This document shows positions 16,180 to 23,794 of a stretch of 38,973 bases of DNA, one piece after another. Origin of the DNA: an uncultured Granulicella sp. (GTDB lineage Bacteria; Acidobacteriota; Terriglobia; Terriglobales; Acidobacteriaceae). The notes beneath the pieces were generated by a model, which saw nothing but the letters and a program-made list of their open reading frames with translations, had not been told where the DNA came from and searched no databases. The translations under genes and the position numbers were made by a program. How positions within the stretch are numbered: position 1 is the first letter of the stretch; the number at the start of each line of letters is the position of its first letter. The stretch spans positions 1,332-40,304 of the forward strand of contig CALMVL010000247.1 in the NCBI GenBank assembly GCA_937873265.1. Reading direction: 5' to 3'.

Positions 16180-17823
16180 TTACGGCCGCCAGCCAAGCTG
16201 TTGGGCGCGTCGACGAAGCGGGCTCTGCACGCGAAGGTAAATGCGGTAGGCGTGTGGCGGATCCTCCGGAGAGTTGGAGGGGGTGTGACGGTCCTCGAAG
16301 GGGAAGTCCCGGGCGAGAACTTCGACGTAATCTCGGGCGAGATACTCGCGAAACTCGGGCCAGGTATTGAGCTTGTCATAGGTGGCATGCCCGAAGAACC
16401 ACTCGTTCGAGACTACGAGGACGTCGGCCGGATCTTTGATCGCTCGCGCCCAGAAGAGGTTGCGGTAGAAACGCACGGCAGCGCTGTCGCTCGGCGAAAA
16501 GAGGAGTAGGTCGCCGGTAAACGCAGAGTTTTCCACCACGTCCAGGTGATACAGGGCGTTGAAACAGCCGAAGACCAGATCAAAGCACTGGACCTTATCC
16601 TGCAGCATGAGCTGCGGGCGGTCGCTGCCCAAAGCCCGGAGGTCCTGTTCGAGCGCGAGGGCGAAGTCGCTGTGGTCGACCACTTCTGACAAGATGTGCA
16701 GGGATCGCGGGACGGAGACTCCGACGGTATAGACCAGAGCTGCAGCCGCGAGCAGCCGCGGCCATCCAGGACGGCGGAGCGCGGCGGTGAGCTCGAGACA
16801 GCAGAGCAGAAGCAGAAAAACGACAAAGGTGTAGCGGTGGTGAGGGTAGTCCTTGCCCTGCACCAGGTAAGAAAGCGCACCCACCGCGGCTCCGAGCACC
16901 AGCGCCCAGTGCTCCCACGTCCACCCGCGATAGCGCAACAGGAGGATGCCGGCAAGCAGCAGCAGCGGGACGAAGCTTTTCGGAAAAATCTTAGCAGCCA
17001 GACGAACGTAGTTGGGGCGGTTAAGGCCGACATACGAGGGCGTAATGGCGCGAAGGGTGAACAAAAAGCCGGAGAAGGCATGCTGCTGCAGCAGAAAAAT
17101 CAGGATAGCGGCAGAGACCAGCGCGAATCCCGCGATCGTCCACAGTACGTACGGGCGAAGACCGAGGCCGGTTTCTTGCCTGCGAAGGTGGGACCACGCA
17201 AGCGCGAGCAGCAGTAAGGCGAGCGGGGCAAAGGTGGGCTTAATGGAAGCAGCCAGAGCGGTCGCAAGCCCGAACGGCAGCAACAGCAAAGGCTGACGGC
17301 GGCGCACCCCGGCAAACAGCGCGGCATAGCCGAGCAGCAGCAGAGCGGTCATCACCTCCTCGCGCTCAGCAGCATAGTCAGGTCCCTCGACCGCATGCGT
17401 GAGCAGGAACAGACCCCCGGCATAAACGCCGGCGAGCCAATCGTACGGCCAGCTGATGGCGACCAGGGCGAGGGTCATCAGAGAGAGTAGAGAAAATTCA
17501 TAGAGGCGCCACGCCAGATCGCTGGCGCCGAAGATCGTCATGGCCCAGCTCTCGGTCAGGTACGCGCCGGGCATGTTGTTGTCAGTGATATCCACGTAAG
17601 GCCGAAGACCATGACGCATCAGAAAAACAACGTAGTGCATGATGGGTGAGTCGACGGCCAGCGGCCAGTGCATGGAGCGGACGACATAAGTCACAGCAAA
17701 CGTGGCGAGGGCGGCTACCAGCGCGGCGCGAAGCAGAGGGACGGAGCGATCGGGAAGGGAGGCGAGCATGGATTGGATTGGAAGCCGCTTCAGTGCCTCT
17801 CCATCATAGACAGGCGCGAGCAT
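16180..17823 (-). CDS. Polytopic GT-C-like (GT39-type) membrane protein
   Basis: A 547-residue membrane protein with about ten hydrophobic helices, then a soluble C-terminal part of about 170 residues. The first loop contains LAVDSPIMHYVVFLMRHGLRPYVDITDNNMPGAYL. Acidic residues in the first extracytoplasmic loop plus a DxNMPG-type motif are typical of polyprenyl-phosphate-sugar-dependent GT-C glycosyltransferases of the GT39/PMT-like group. A PHHRYTF motif follows late in the membrane part. The donor and acceptor are unknown. Two ATGs (17823 and 17769) are possible, and neither has a Shine-Dalgarno. The upstream one lies in a short direct repeat. It is transcribed alone and divergently from the DUF4760-like gene. 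Confidence 0.7.
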   Translation of the reverse strand: MLAPVYDGEALKRLPIQSMLASLPDRSVPLLRAALVAALATFAVTYVVRSMHWPLAVDSPIMHYVVFLMRHGLRPYVDITDNNMPGAYLTESWAMTIFGASDLAWRLYEFSLLSLMTLALVAISWPYDWLAGVYAGGLFLLTHAVEGPDYAAEREEVMTALLLLGYAALFAGVRRRQPLLLLPFGLATALAASIKPTFAPLALLLLALAWSHLRRQETGLGLRPYVLWTIAGFALVSAAILIFLLQQHAFSGFLFTLRAITPSYVGLNRPNYVRLAAKIFPKSFVPLLLLAGILLLRYRGWTWEHWALVLGAAVGALSYLVQGKDYPHHRYTFVVFLLLLCCLELTAALRRPGWPRLLAAAALVYTVGVSVPRSLHILSEVVDHSDFALALEQDLRALGSDRPQLMLQDKVQCFDLVFGCFNALYHLDVVENSAFTGDLLLFSPSDSAAVRFYRNLFWARAIKDPADVLVVSNEWFFGHATYDKLNTWPEFREYLARDYVEVLARDFPFEDRHTPSNSPEDPPHAYRIYLRVQSPLRRRAQQLGWRP

Positions 17824-17833
17824 AGACAGGCGC
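17805..17833. repeat. Tandem 13-bp direct repeat at a start codon
   Basis: CATAGACAGGCGC occurs at 17805-17817 and again at 17821-17833, a period of 16 bases. The second copy contains the upstream candidate start codon (on the minus strand) of the GT-C-like gene. Slippage duplication is the plain explanation. Confidence 0.7.
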
Positions 17834-17965
17834 TAGGCGGAGCCTGGTGTCTTGCGCGGAACTCTCCTACAACCGAAATGTGACGTGAGGTGCCGTTTCC
17901 ACATCTATCTAAACAGTCCTGCGTGTCTGGTCAGGTCGCCGGCCTCGCGGGACGGACGAGGTCGG

Positions 17966-18676
17966 ATGACGGATTGGTTAGCAGTGCAGTCGATCGCGAC
18001 CGTGGTTCTTGTGATCACCAGTGCCAGCGCAATCGTGTACGCGGGACTTCAGCTGCGAAACGAGCGAGAGTACCGCGCCGTGGCGAACCTTGAGAAGCAA
18101 CTGAGCTTTTTCCTATCGGATAACTTTGCGGCGGCCCGGCGGCGATTGGCGGAAGATCGGCTGGATCGGGAGGGGCTTCAGCCGCTTGATCCGGAAGACC
18201 CGCCGATCAGTTCACTCGAGGTGCTCGACTTTTACGAGCATCTGGCGCTGCTCGTGAAGAAGGGACATCTGGAGATCTATGACGTTTGGCACACCTTCTA
18301 TGAATGGGCTCAGCCGGTCTATGTCGATCTGCAGATCGTGATCGAGAAAGATGACGGTCCCTTCGCCGATCACTACAACGACCTCAAGCGGCTGATGCGG
18401 CAGATGGACGATATCCAGCTACGCCGGATGCACAAGCGCAACGCCAATCACTGGTCGTTATGGACGCCGGACCGGATCATCGAGCACTACAAGTTTGAAC
18501 TCGAGGCTGGCGGTCGGGCGCGACGAACGCGCCGCCGGCGAATGGCGGCGCAGCCGGAGGATTTACGCGCCGATCTCGAAGCGGCGGCAGAACACTCGGG
18601 GCCGCCAGAAAAGATGGAGGCAGCGCAAGAGGAGATGGTGGGCGCGGCAGAGAAAACGGGAGATCGGAATGCCTGA
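17966..18676 (+). CDS. DUF4760-like membrane-anchored protein
   Basis: A 236-residue protein with one N-terminal transmembrane helix (about residues 5-27) and a large cytoplasmic part. The helix is followed by LRNEREYRAVANLEKQL, then SSLEVLDFYEHLALLVKKGHLEIYDVWHTFYEWAQPVY. This helix-rich block is characteristic of DUF4760-type proteins, whose function is unknown. The C-terminus is Arg- and Ala/Glu-rich (RRTRRRRM), a possible nucleic-acid or membrane contact. The internal ATG is used because the upstream 38 residues do not look like protein, and GAGG lies just ahead. Its stop overlaps the next start by eight bases, so it is cotranscribed with the DNA glycosylase. Confidence 0.68.
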   Translation: MTDWLAVQSIATVVLVITSASAIVYAGLQLRNEREYRAVANLEKQLSFFLSDNFAAARRRLAEDRLDREGLQPLDPEDPPISSLEVLDFYEHLALLVKKGHLEIYDVWHTFYEWAQPVYVDLQIVIEKDDGPFADHYNDLKRLMRQMDDIQLRRMHKRNANHWSLWTPDRIIEHYKFELEAGGRARRTRRRRMAAQPEDLRADLEAAAEHSGPPEKMEAAQEEMVGAAEKTGDRNA

Positions 18677-19664
18677 GGGTAACGAGGTACACCGGTGGGC
18701 GGAGCGGCACACTGCTGCCTTTTCGGGGCGAAAATTGAATGTGCTCCCTGGGCCAAACCACCGATTTCGTGAGGCGCACCGGGTGGATGGAAAGACGCTG
18801 CGGCGCGTGCTGGCCGTGGGCAAGCATTTGGGATATGAGTTCGGCGATGACTTGATCCTCCATGTGCACCTGGGACGCTTCGGCGATTGGACCGAGGGCT
18901 GTGGCGCTCTGCCGGAGCCCAAGGGAGCGCTTCGTGCCGTACTGCAGCGGGTGGGGTCGGGGCGGCCGTCGCGGAGCGCCAAGGGCCAGCCCCATAATCT
19001 GCGGTGCGCAAAAGACGACGGAACGCAGCCATTTCCACCCGAGGACGTAGAGTGGTGCGAGCTGCGCGGCCCAACCGACTGCAGCGTCTTTGACCGAACA
19101 AAGTGGGAGGCGCTGTTGGCGCGTCTCGGTCCGGATCCGCTGGGGGATGATCCAAAGGGTCACGACAACCCACAGCTGTTTGTGGACGCGGTTCTGGGGC
19201 GTAAGACTGCCATCGGGGAGCTATTAATGGATCAGAAGATCCTCTCCGGGGTAGGCAACATCTACCGGGCGGAACTTCTATTTCGGCATCGGGTGAACCC
19301 GTTCACGCCGGGCGAGGAGCTGAACCCGAAGCTCCTTCGGGCGATGTGGAAGGATCTCCCACCGCTGCTGCGCGCCGGCATGGTCGATCGCCGGATTGTC
19401 TGCACAAGGCGCGCCGACCGGCCAAGCAAGGCCGAGCCGGCCGAGCGGGGCGAGGAGCACTACGTTTACCGCCGGCACGGGAAGCCCTGCTTCGTCTGCG
19501 GGTCCCGCGTTCTGCACCGGGATGTGGCCGGTCGGACACTCTACTGGTGCCCAAAAGACCAGCAGACCACGGAAAAGGAGAACGCGCGGGCCTTTGCGCA
19601 CGGAATGAGCTTGCGGGCATCCCGTGCCGCGTTGAAGGCCAGCAAGGCCGGGGTGCTGCAGTGA
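18669..19664 (+). CDS. Fpg/Nei-family DNA glycosylase (Nei-like)
   Basis: A base-excision-repair glycosylase/AP lyase for oxidised bases, 331 residues. The N-terminus MPEGNEVHR gives the catalytic Pro (exposed after Met removal) and Glu. AVGKHLGYEF carries the conserved Lys. The helix-two-turn-helix reads LLMDQKILSGVGNIYRAELLF, where GNIYRAE favours Nei over Fpg (GNIYADE). The zinc finger runs from Cys274/Cys277 to Cys294, with the beta-turn GRT-L-YW. The fourth ligand position (residue 297) is Asp, reading WCPKDQ instead of WCPxCQ. Start by MPEG overlaps the previous gene by eight bases. A short insertion with DDGTQPFPPEDVEW precedes the usual ELRGPTDC strand. Confidence 0.9.
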   Translation: MPEGNEVHRWAERHTAAFSGRKLNVLPGPNHRFREAHRVDGKTLRRVLAVGKHLGYEFGDDLILHVHLGRFGDWTEGCGALPEPKGALRAVLQRVGSGRPSRSAKGQPHNLRCAKDDGTQPFPPEDVEWCELRGPTDCSVFDRTKWEALLARLGPDPLGDDPKGHDNPQLFVDAVLGRKTAIGELLMDQKILSGVGNIYRAELLFRHRVNPFTPGEELNPKLLRAMWKDLPPLLRAGMVDRRIVCTRRADRPSKAEPAERGEEHYVYRRHGKPCFVCGSRVLHRDVAGRTLYWCPKDQQTTEKENARAFAHGMSLRASRAALKASKAGVLQ

Positions 19665-19678
19665 ATGCGTTTTGATGA

Positions 19679-19698
19679 GACAAGTTGAGCGACTTGTC
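19679..19698. promoter_or_regulatory. Inverted repeat just upstream of dnaJ
   Basis: GACAAGT (19679-19685) and ACTTGTC (19692-19698) are perfect complements around TGAGCG, 23 bases before the dnaJ start. An outer GAT/ATC pair extends the dyad with two unpaired bases. It may be an operator for dnaJ, a hairpin in its leader, or a weak terminator for the DNA glycosylase gene. No T-run follows, which disfavours the last. Confidence 0.45.
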
Positions 19699-19721
19699 AT
19701 CTAATGTGTTGAGAGCGAACT

Positions 19722-20954
19722 ATGGCACCGACACAACAAAAGGACTACTACGGAACGCTGGGCGTAAAAAAAACGGCGACAGGGGATGAGATCCGCAAAG
19801 CCTTTCGCAAGCTGGCGCGTAAGTATCACCCCGATGTGAATCCGGGGGACAAAAAGGCCGAGGAGAAGTTCAAGGAAATCTCCGAGGCGAACGATATTCT
19901 GAGCGATGACAAGAAGCGCAAGGTCTTCGACCAGCTTGGCTTCTACTCCGACAACATCGATCCTGCAGCGGCAGAGGCCTACGCGCGCGGGGGTGGTGGC
20001 GGATTTTCGGGTGGTGGTGGGCGGCCGGGACGGGGCGGATCGCAGCAGGAGGTTCCCTTCGATTTTGGTGGCTTCGACTTTTCCGGTTTCAGCGGAGACA
20101 CCGGGGCGGGCCGGCCGTCGCAGGCCGACCCAGGCGGCAGCTTCGGCGGCTTTCGCGACATCTTCAGTGGCATGTTCAAAGGCGGCCAGAAGCCACGGGG
20201 GCCGCAGCCGGGCACGGACCTGGAGTACCAGGTCAGCGTCGATTTCTGGACACTGATTCGCGGCGGGGTAACGCGGCTCGAAATCCAACGCCAGGAAGTG
20301 TGCCCCACGTGCAAGGGGCGCGCGGTGACGGGCAAGAGCCAGGACTGCCCGGAGTGTCACGGCACCGGGCAGGTGGAGCAGATGGGCGGCCGAATGAAGT
20401 TCAAGATCCAGTGCCCGCGCTGTGGGGGAACCGGCAAAGTGCAGAACACGTGCAACACCTGCGACGGGGCTGGCGTGGTTTCGCGGGTGGAGCCGCTTGA
20501 ATTCCGCATAAAGCCGGGGACGCGCGATGGCCAGCGCATCCGACTGGCAGGCAAGGGCAATGCGGGAACGGAGGGCGCAACGAACGGCGATCTCTACCTG
20601 ATCATTAAGGCCGGCACCAATCCGGTATTTACGCGCACCGCCGACGACGTCTATGTCACAGTTCCGGTAACGGTGTTCGAGGCGGCGATGGGCGCTAAGA
20701 TCGAGGTACCGACGATCGACGGACGTACCCAGTTGAAGATCCCGCCCGGGGTGCAGACCGGGCAGAAATTGCGAATGCGCGAGAAGGGCGTTCCGAGTGC
20801 GTCGCGCGAGGGTGTGCGTGGCGACCAGATTGTCGAGGTTAGGGTGGTGGTGCCCAAGGTTCAGGACGAGCGGTCAAAAGAGATCTTGCGGGAACTCGCA
20901 AAGCTGAATCCGGAGGATCCCCGCGAAGGTCTATTCCGCGAGGCGAACGGCTGA
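19722..20954 (+). CDS. dnaJ: Hsp40 co-chaperone DnaJ
   Basis: Stimulates DnaK ATPase and delivers substrates. At 410 residues it is slightly longer than usual. The J-domain is at residues 8-73 with the HPD motif (KYHPDVNPGDKKAEEKF). Residues 86-165 are a Gly/Phe-rich linker. Then come four zinc-binding motifs CPTCKGRA, CPECHGTG, CPRCGGTG and CNTCDGAG at about residues 194-250, of which the first ends in Ala instead of Gly. A C-terminal substrate-binding and dimer domain (GDLYLIIKAGTNPVFTR, KIPPGVQTGQKLRMREKG) completes it. All four motifs make it a type I DnaJ. It stands apart from dnaK, after the DNA glycosylase gene and convergent with an SDR. Confidence 0.97.
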   Translation: MAPTQQKDYYGTLGVKKTATGDEIRKAFRKLARKYHPDVNPGDKKAEEKFKEISEANDILSDDKKRKVFDQLGFYSDNIDPAAAEAYARGGGGGFSGGGGRPGRGGSQQEVPFDFGGFDFSGFSGDTGAGRPSQADPGGSFGGFRDIFSGMFKGGQKPRGPQPGTDLEYQVSVDFWTLIRGGVTRLEIQRQEVCPTCKGRAVTGKSQDCPECHGTGQVEQMGGRMKFKIQCPRCGGTGKVQNTCNTCDGAGVVSRVEPLEFRIKPGTRDGQRIRLAGKGNAGTEGATNGDLYLIIKAGTNPVFTRTADDVYVTVPVTVFEAAMGAKIEVPTIDGRTQLKIPPGVQTGQKLRMREKGVPSASREGVRGDQIVEVRVVVPKVQDERSKEILRELAKLNPEDPREGLFREANG

Positions 20955-20964
20955 TGCAGCCAGG

Positions 20965-22020
20965 CTAACTCGTTTGTGGCGCAACGGTATGGGTCTGGTT
21001 GTGTTCTTCCTCGAGTTTACGGGTGCGTCCGGTAATGTCGGTGCGAACATCTTTGCCTGACCGCAGGGTGGCATTGCCCGTGGGCTGCGGTAGCAGGTAC
21101 TGGTTGGCGAGCGAGCTCACCCAGGCCGTGACTCCCGGCGCTATGCCGTTAGCGCGAGCCCCTATCCATGCCTGTGGGGTGATAGTGATCTCGGCGGCTC
21201 CGCGGCGAACGGCGGAGACGATGCGCTTCGCGGCATGTTCGGCGGTGGTCGCAACCCCGGGCGTGGTTGCAGAAAGGGCAAACCACTTGTATTCGGCTTC
21301 GGCATCGCCGGAAAACTGCGCCTGACCAGCGGAGCCCGTGCGCATGAGGCCAGGGCAGACCGTTGTCACGCGGACCCCCTTGTGCCGGAGCTCGGCATGC
21401 AGGCCCTCCGAAAGACCGGTAATCGCGAACTTGGCCGCGACGTATGGCAGCAGATGCGGCACACCGAACTTGCCGCCGATCGAGCTGATGTTGACGATGG
21501 CCGAAGTCTCGCCGCGGCTGCGGAAGCGTTCCAGCATGTGCGGAAGCGCGGCTTGGATGGTCTTAAGAGAGGCAAAGAAGTTCAGCTCCATCGCGCGCTC
21601 GAAGGCTCCGATGGTCTGATCTTCAAAGGGACCGACGTCGATGAGTGCTGCGTTATTGACGAGTACATCGATCTGCCCGAAATGCGCGACCGCCGTGCTG
21701 ATAAGCGTCTGGATCTGATCGTCAACGGTAAGATCAGTGGGAACAAGCAAAACGTCGTCCAGGCTGCTGGTGGCCCCGCGCTCGACCAGGAGGTTACGCG
21801 CATCGTCCAGCTCCGCAGTGTTGCGGGCCGCGAGCACGAGCTTAGCCCCTGCCCGAGCAAACCACTCTGCCATAGCCAGGCCCAGGCCGCGGGAGCCGCC
21901 TGTGATGAGCACAACTTCGCCCTTGAGGTTACGCGACGGAAGCCGCGAAAGGGCGTACAGGGCAAAGCCGGCGACGGCGAGCGCCGGAACAACCAGGGGC
22001 GAGCTGCGGAACTGGCTCAT
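20965..22020 (-). CDS. Membrane-anchored short-chain dehydrogenase/reductase
   Basis: An NAD(P)-dependent oxidoreductase of 351 residues. An N-terminal hydrophobic segment (about residues 10-24) would anchor it. The Rossmann motif TGGSRGLG starts near residue 40. NNAA follows, then Ser of NISSIGG and the catalytic YVAAK. The proline-glycine CPGLMRTG segment is typical of classical SDRs. An Arg (AARN) after strand beta-2 suggests NADP(H). A C-terminal extension of about 90 residues is uncommon. The substrate is unknown. The ATG at 22020 is preferred to 22083, which would run across the promoter of the divergent HspR-like gene. It ends ten bases from dnaJ. Confidence 0.9.
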   Translation of the reverse strand: MSQFRSSPLVVPALAVAGFALYALSRLPSRNLKGEVVLITGGSRGLGLAMAEWFARAGAKLVLAARNTAELDDARNLLVERGATSSLDDVLLVPTDLTVDDQIQTLISTAVAHFGQIDVLVNNAALIDVGPFEDQTIGAFERAMELNFFASLKTIQAALPHMLERFRSRGETSAIVNISSIGGKFGVPHLLPYVAAKFAITGLSEGLHAELRHKGVRVTTVCPGLMRTGSAGQAQFSGDAEAEYKWFALSATTPGVATTAEHAAKRIVSAVRRGAAEITITPQAWIGARANGIAPGVTAWVSSLANQYLLPQPTGNATLRSGKDVRTDITGRTRKLEEEHNQTHTVAPQTS

Positions 22021-22078
22021 AGGCGCTAGGATGCGACCGCGGGGTTTGTGTGGCGCACCGCGGCTCGAAGGCGCTATG

Positions 22079-22088
22079 CTCACGTGAG
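22079..22088. promoter_or_regulatory. 10-bp palindrome upstream of the HspR-like gene
   Basis: CTCACGTGAG is a perfect palindrome 15 bases before the HspR-like start. It includes the CTCA/TGAG core also found in the dnaK dyad. It could be an autoregulatory operator, though a 10-bp palindrome near a ribosome-binding site may be incidental. Confidence 0.3.
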
Positions 22089-22103
22089 AAAGGTGCGGAT
22101 AGG

Positions 22104-22529
22104 ATGGCGACGAGGCGAAAGGGCAAGGGAGCGTACATGATCTCGGCGGTGGCGGAGATGTACGACATCCATCCTCAAACCCTGCGGCTCTACGAGCGCG
22201 AGGGCCTGCTCCGACCGTCGCGCTCGGACGGCAATACGCGCCTGTACACCGACGAAGACCTGGAACGGCTGGAATTCATCCTGAATCTGGCGCGCGACCT
22301 GGGGGTCAACATCGCCGGCATCGCGATTGTGCTGCAGATGCGCGAGCGCATGGAAGAGATGAACCGGCAGATGCAGGGATTTGTGGACTATGTGCGGACC
22401 GAAATGCTGAGCCGGATGCAAGGGCAGAAGAATGAGCCGCAGGCGGGGCTGGTGCCGATTCGGCGGCCGGTGGTGGTGGCGGTCAAGACCGCAAAGGACA
22501 CGGCGCGCAAGGAGTCTGCTCGATCCTGA
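22104..22529 (+). CDS. hspR: MerR-family regulator, HspR-like heat-shock repressor
   Basis: A 141-residue DNA-binding protein. The MerR-type winged helix reads MISAVAEMYDIHPQTLRLYEREGLLRPSRSDGNTRLYTDEDLERL. This matches the HspR subgroup (HPQTLRxYE, GLxxPxRxxGNxRxY). It is followed by IAIVLQMRERMEEM (dimer helix) and a basic tail. It has no Cys metal or drug site, as expected for HspR. In actinobacteria HspR represses the dnaK operon and uses DnaK as co-repressor. Here dnaJ lies 1.1 kb upstream and dnaK 6.7 kb upstream. The start uses AAGGTG eight bases upstream; an ATG at 22137 with AGGGAG is also possible. Family confident; heat-shock role inferred. Confidence 0.82.
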   Translation: MATRRKGKGAYMISAVAEMYDIHPQTLRLYEREGLLRPSRSDGNTRLYTDEDLERLEFILNLARDLGVNIAGIAIVLQMRERMEEMNRQMQGFVDYVRTEMLSRMQGQKNEPQAGLVPIRRPVVVAVKTAKDTARKESARS

Positions 22530-22599
22530 TTCCGCTTCGCGGGACGGAGCGCCTGCGTGCTCTAGACTTGGATTTGGCTGTTGCCGTTCAGGAAGGTCG

Positions 22600-23790
22600 A
22601 TGAAGTCGCTGCGCCGAACCTTGTTTGGGATCGCTCTGGTGGGATCGATTACCTCTACGATTTACTGCCTGATGGTTGTAGCGGCGGCGGCGCGCTTCCG
22701 ACGGCGCAAGCTGCGCGACGAGCAACGCCCGCCGCACTTCTTGCCGCCTGTTTCGGTGCTGAAGCCGCTGCATGGGACCGAACCGGGCATGGAGCGCAAT
22801 CTTGAAAGTTTCTTCGAGCAGCGCTACCCGAACTTCGAGCTGCTGTTTTGCGCGCGGCAGGAAACCGATGAGGGACTCAAACTGGCGCGGCGTGTGGCGG
22901 AGCGATACCCGGAGGTGAATGCCCGCTTCACCACCTGTGGCGAGCCCGTCCCACAGTTCCACAACGCCAAGGTGTTTTCGCTTGAAAAACTGGATTCCAT
23001 CGCGAAGTATCCGCTGTTCGTAACCAGCGACGCGGATGTGCGCGTCCGGCCGAACTACCTGGAGCGGATGGTGCAGTACCTCGCTGATCCACGGACGGGA
23101 CTGGCCAGCTGCGTCTATCTGGGCACGGCGGAGGGGATCAACGGGCAACCGGGATTCTCGGCGCAGCTCGATGCCGTAGGCAAAAGCGTGGAGATGACCA
23201 GTGGCGCACTGGTCGCCGACATGATCGAGGGGACGAAGTTTGCCTTGGGAGCGACCATGGCGGTACGCAAAAAAAGCTTTCAGGATGTGGGTGGGTTTGC
23301 CGAGTTGGGGCAGTTCTACGCCGATGATTTTGTGCTCGGCAACCGTCTCGCAGCCCAGGGGACGGGCGTTCTGCTGGCCACCCATGTCATCCGCCTCATG
23401 GTGCAGGACACCCCGTTCGCCCTCAGCTTCCGCAATCAGCTGCGCTGGATGCAGAGCACCCGGCGGTCGCGGCCATGGGGCCATCTCGGGTCGGGTCTGA
23501 CGTTTGCCGTCCCGTTCGGCTTCGTGGGACTGCTGTGGGGTCTGGTGAGCGGGCATATGGGTCTCGGAGCTCTGTGGCTTCTGGCGGCCGTGGCAAACCG
23601 TTGGCTACAGGCAGCCACGGTCCTGCGGGTGCTCGGCGATCCGGACTGGGTGCGCGGAACGGTGCTTTATCCCGTGCGTGATCTGTTGGGAAGCGTGTTG
23701 TGGATCGCAAGTTACAGTGGGAACAACTTTTACTACCGCGGCGCGGTGTACAAGATGATGGAGACGGGGCGGGTGGAGGCTCCGAAGTAG
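22600..23790 (+). CDS. HpnI-like glycosyltransferase (GT2/GT21, ceramide-glucosyltransferase-like)
   Basis: A membrane glycosyltransferase of 396 residues. It has an N-terminal helix (about residues 5-30), a GT-A catalytic domain and C-terminal helices (about 295-390). Family landmarks are PPVSVLKPLHGTEPGMERNLESFF (first Asp-box region), the LFVTSDADVRV metal-binding DxD, FYADDFVLGNRL (third Asp) and QLRWMQSTRR, the (Q/R)xxRW element of GT21. In hopanoid producers the close relative HpnI adds N-acetylglucosamine to bacteriohopanetetrol. A ceramide glucosyltransferase is the alternative. AGGAAGG three bases ahead of ATG sets the start. It ends five bases from convergent GT-C genes; no HpnJ or HpnK is seen. 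Confidence 0.82.
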   Translation: MKSLRRTLFGIALVGSITSTIYCLMVVAAAARFRRRKLRDEQRPPHFLPPVSVLKPLHGTEPGMERNLESFFEQRYPNFELLFCARQETDEGLKLARRVAERYPEVNARFTTCGEPVPQFHNAKVFSLEKLDSIAKYPLFVTSDADVRVRPNYLERMVQYLADPRTGLASCVYLGTAEGINGQPGFSAQLDAVGKSVEMTSGALVADMIEGTKFALGATMAVRKKSFQDVGGFAELGQFYADDFVLGNRLAAQGTGVLLATHVIRLMVQDTPFALSFRNQLRWMQSTRRSRPWGHLGSGLTFAVPFGFVGLLWGLVSGHMGLGALWLLAAVANRWLQAATVLRVLGDPDWVRGTVLYPVRDLLGSVLWIASYSGNNFYYRGAVYKMMETGRVEAPK

Positions 23791-23794
23791 TCCA

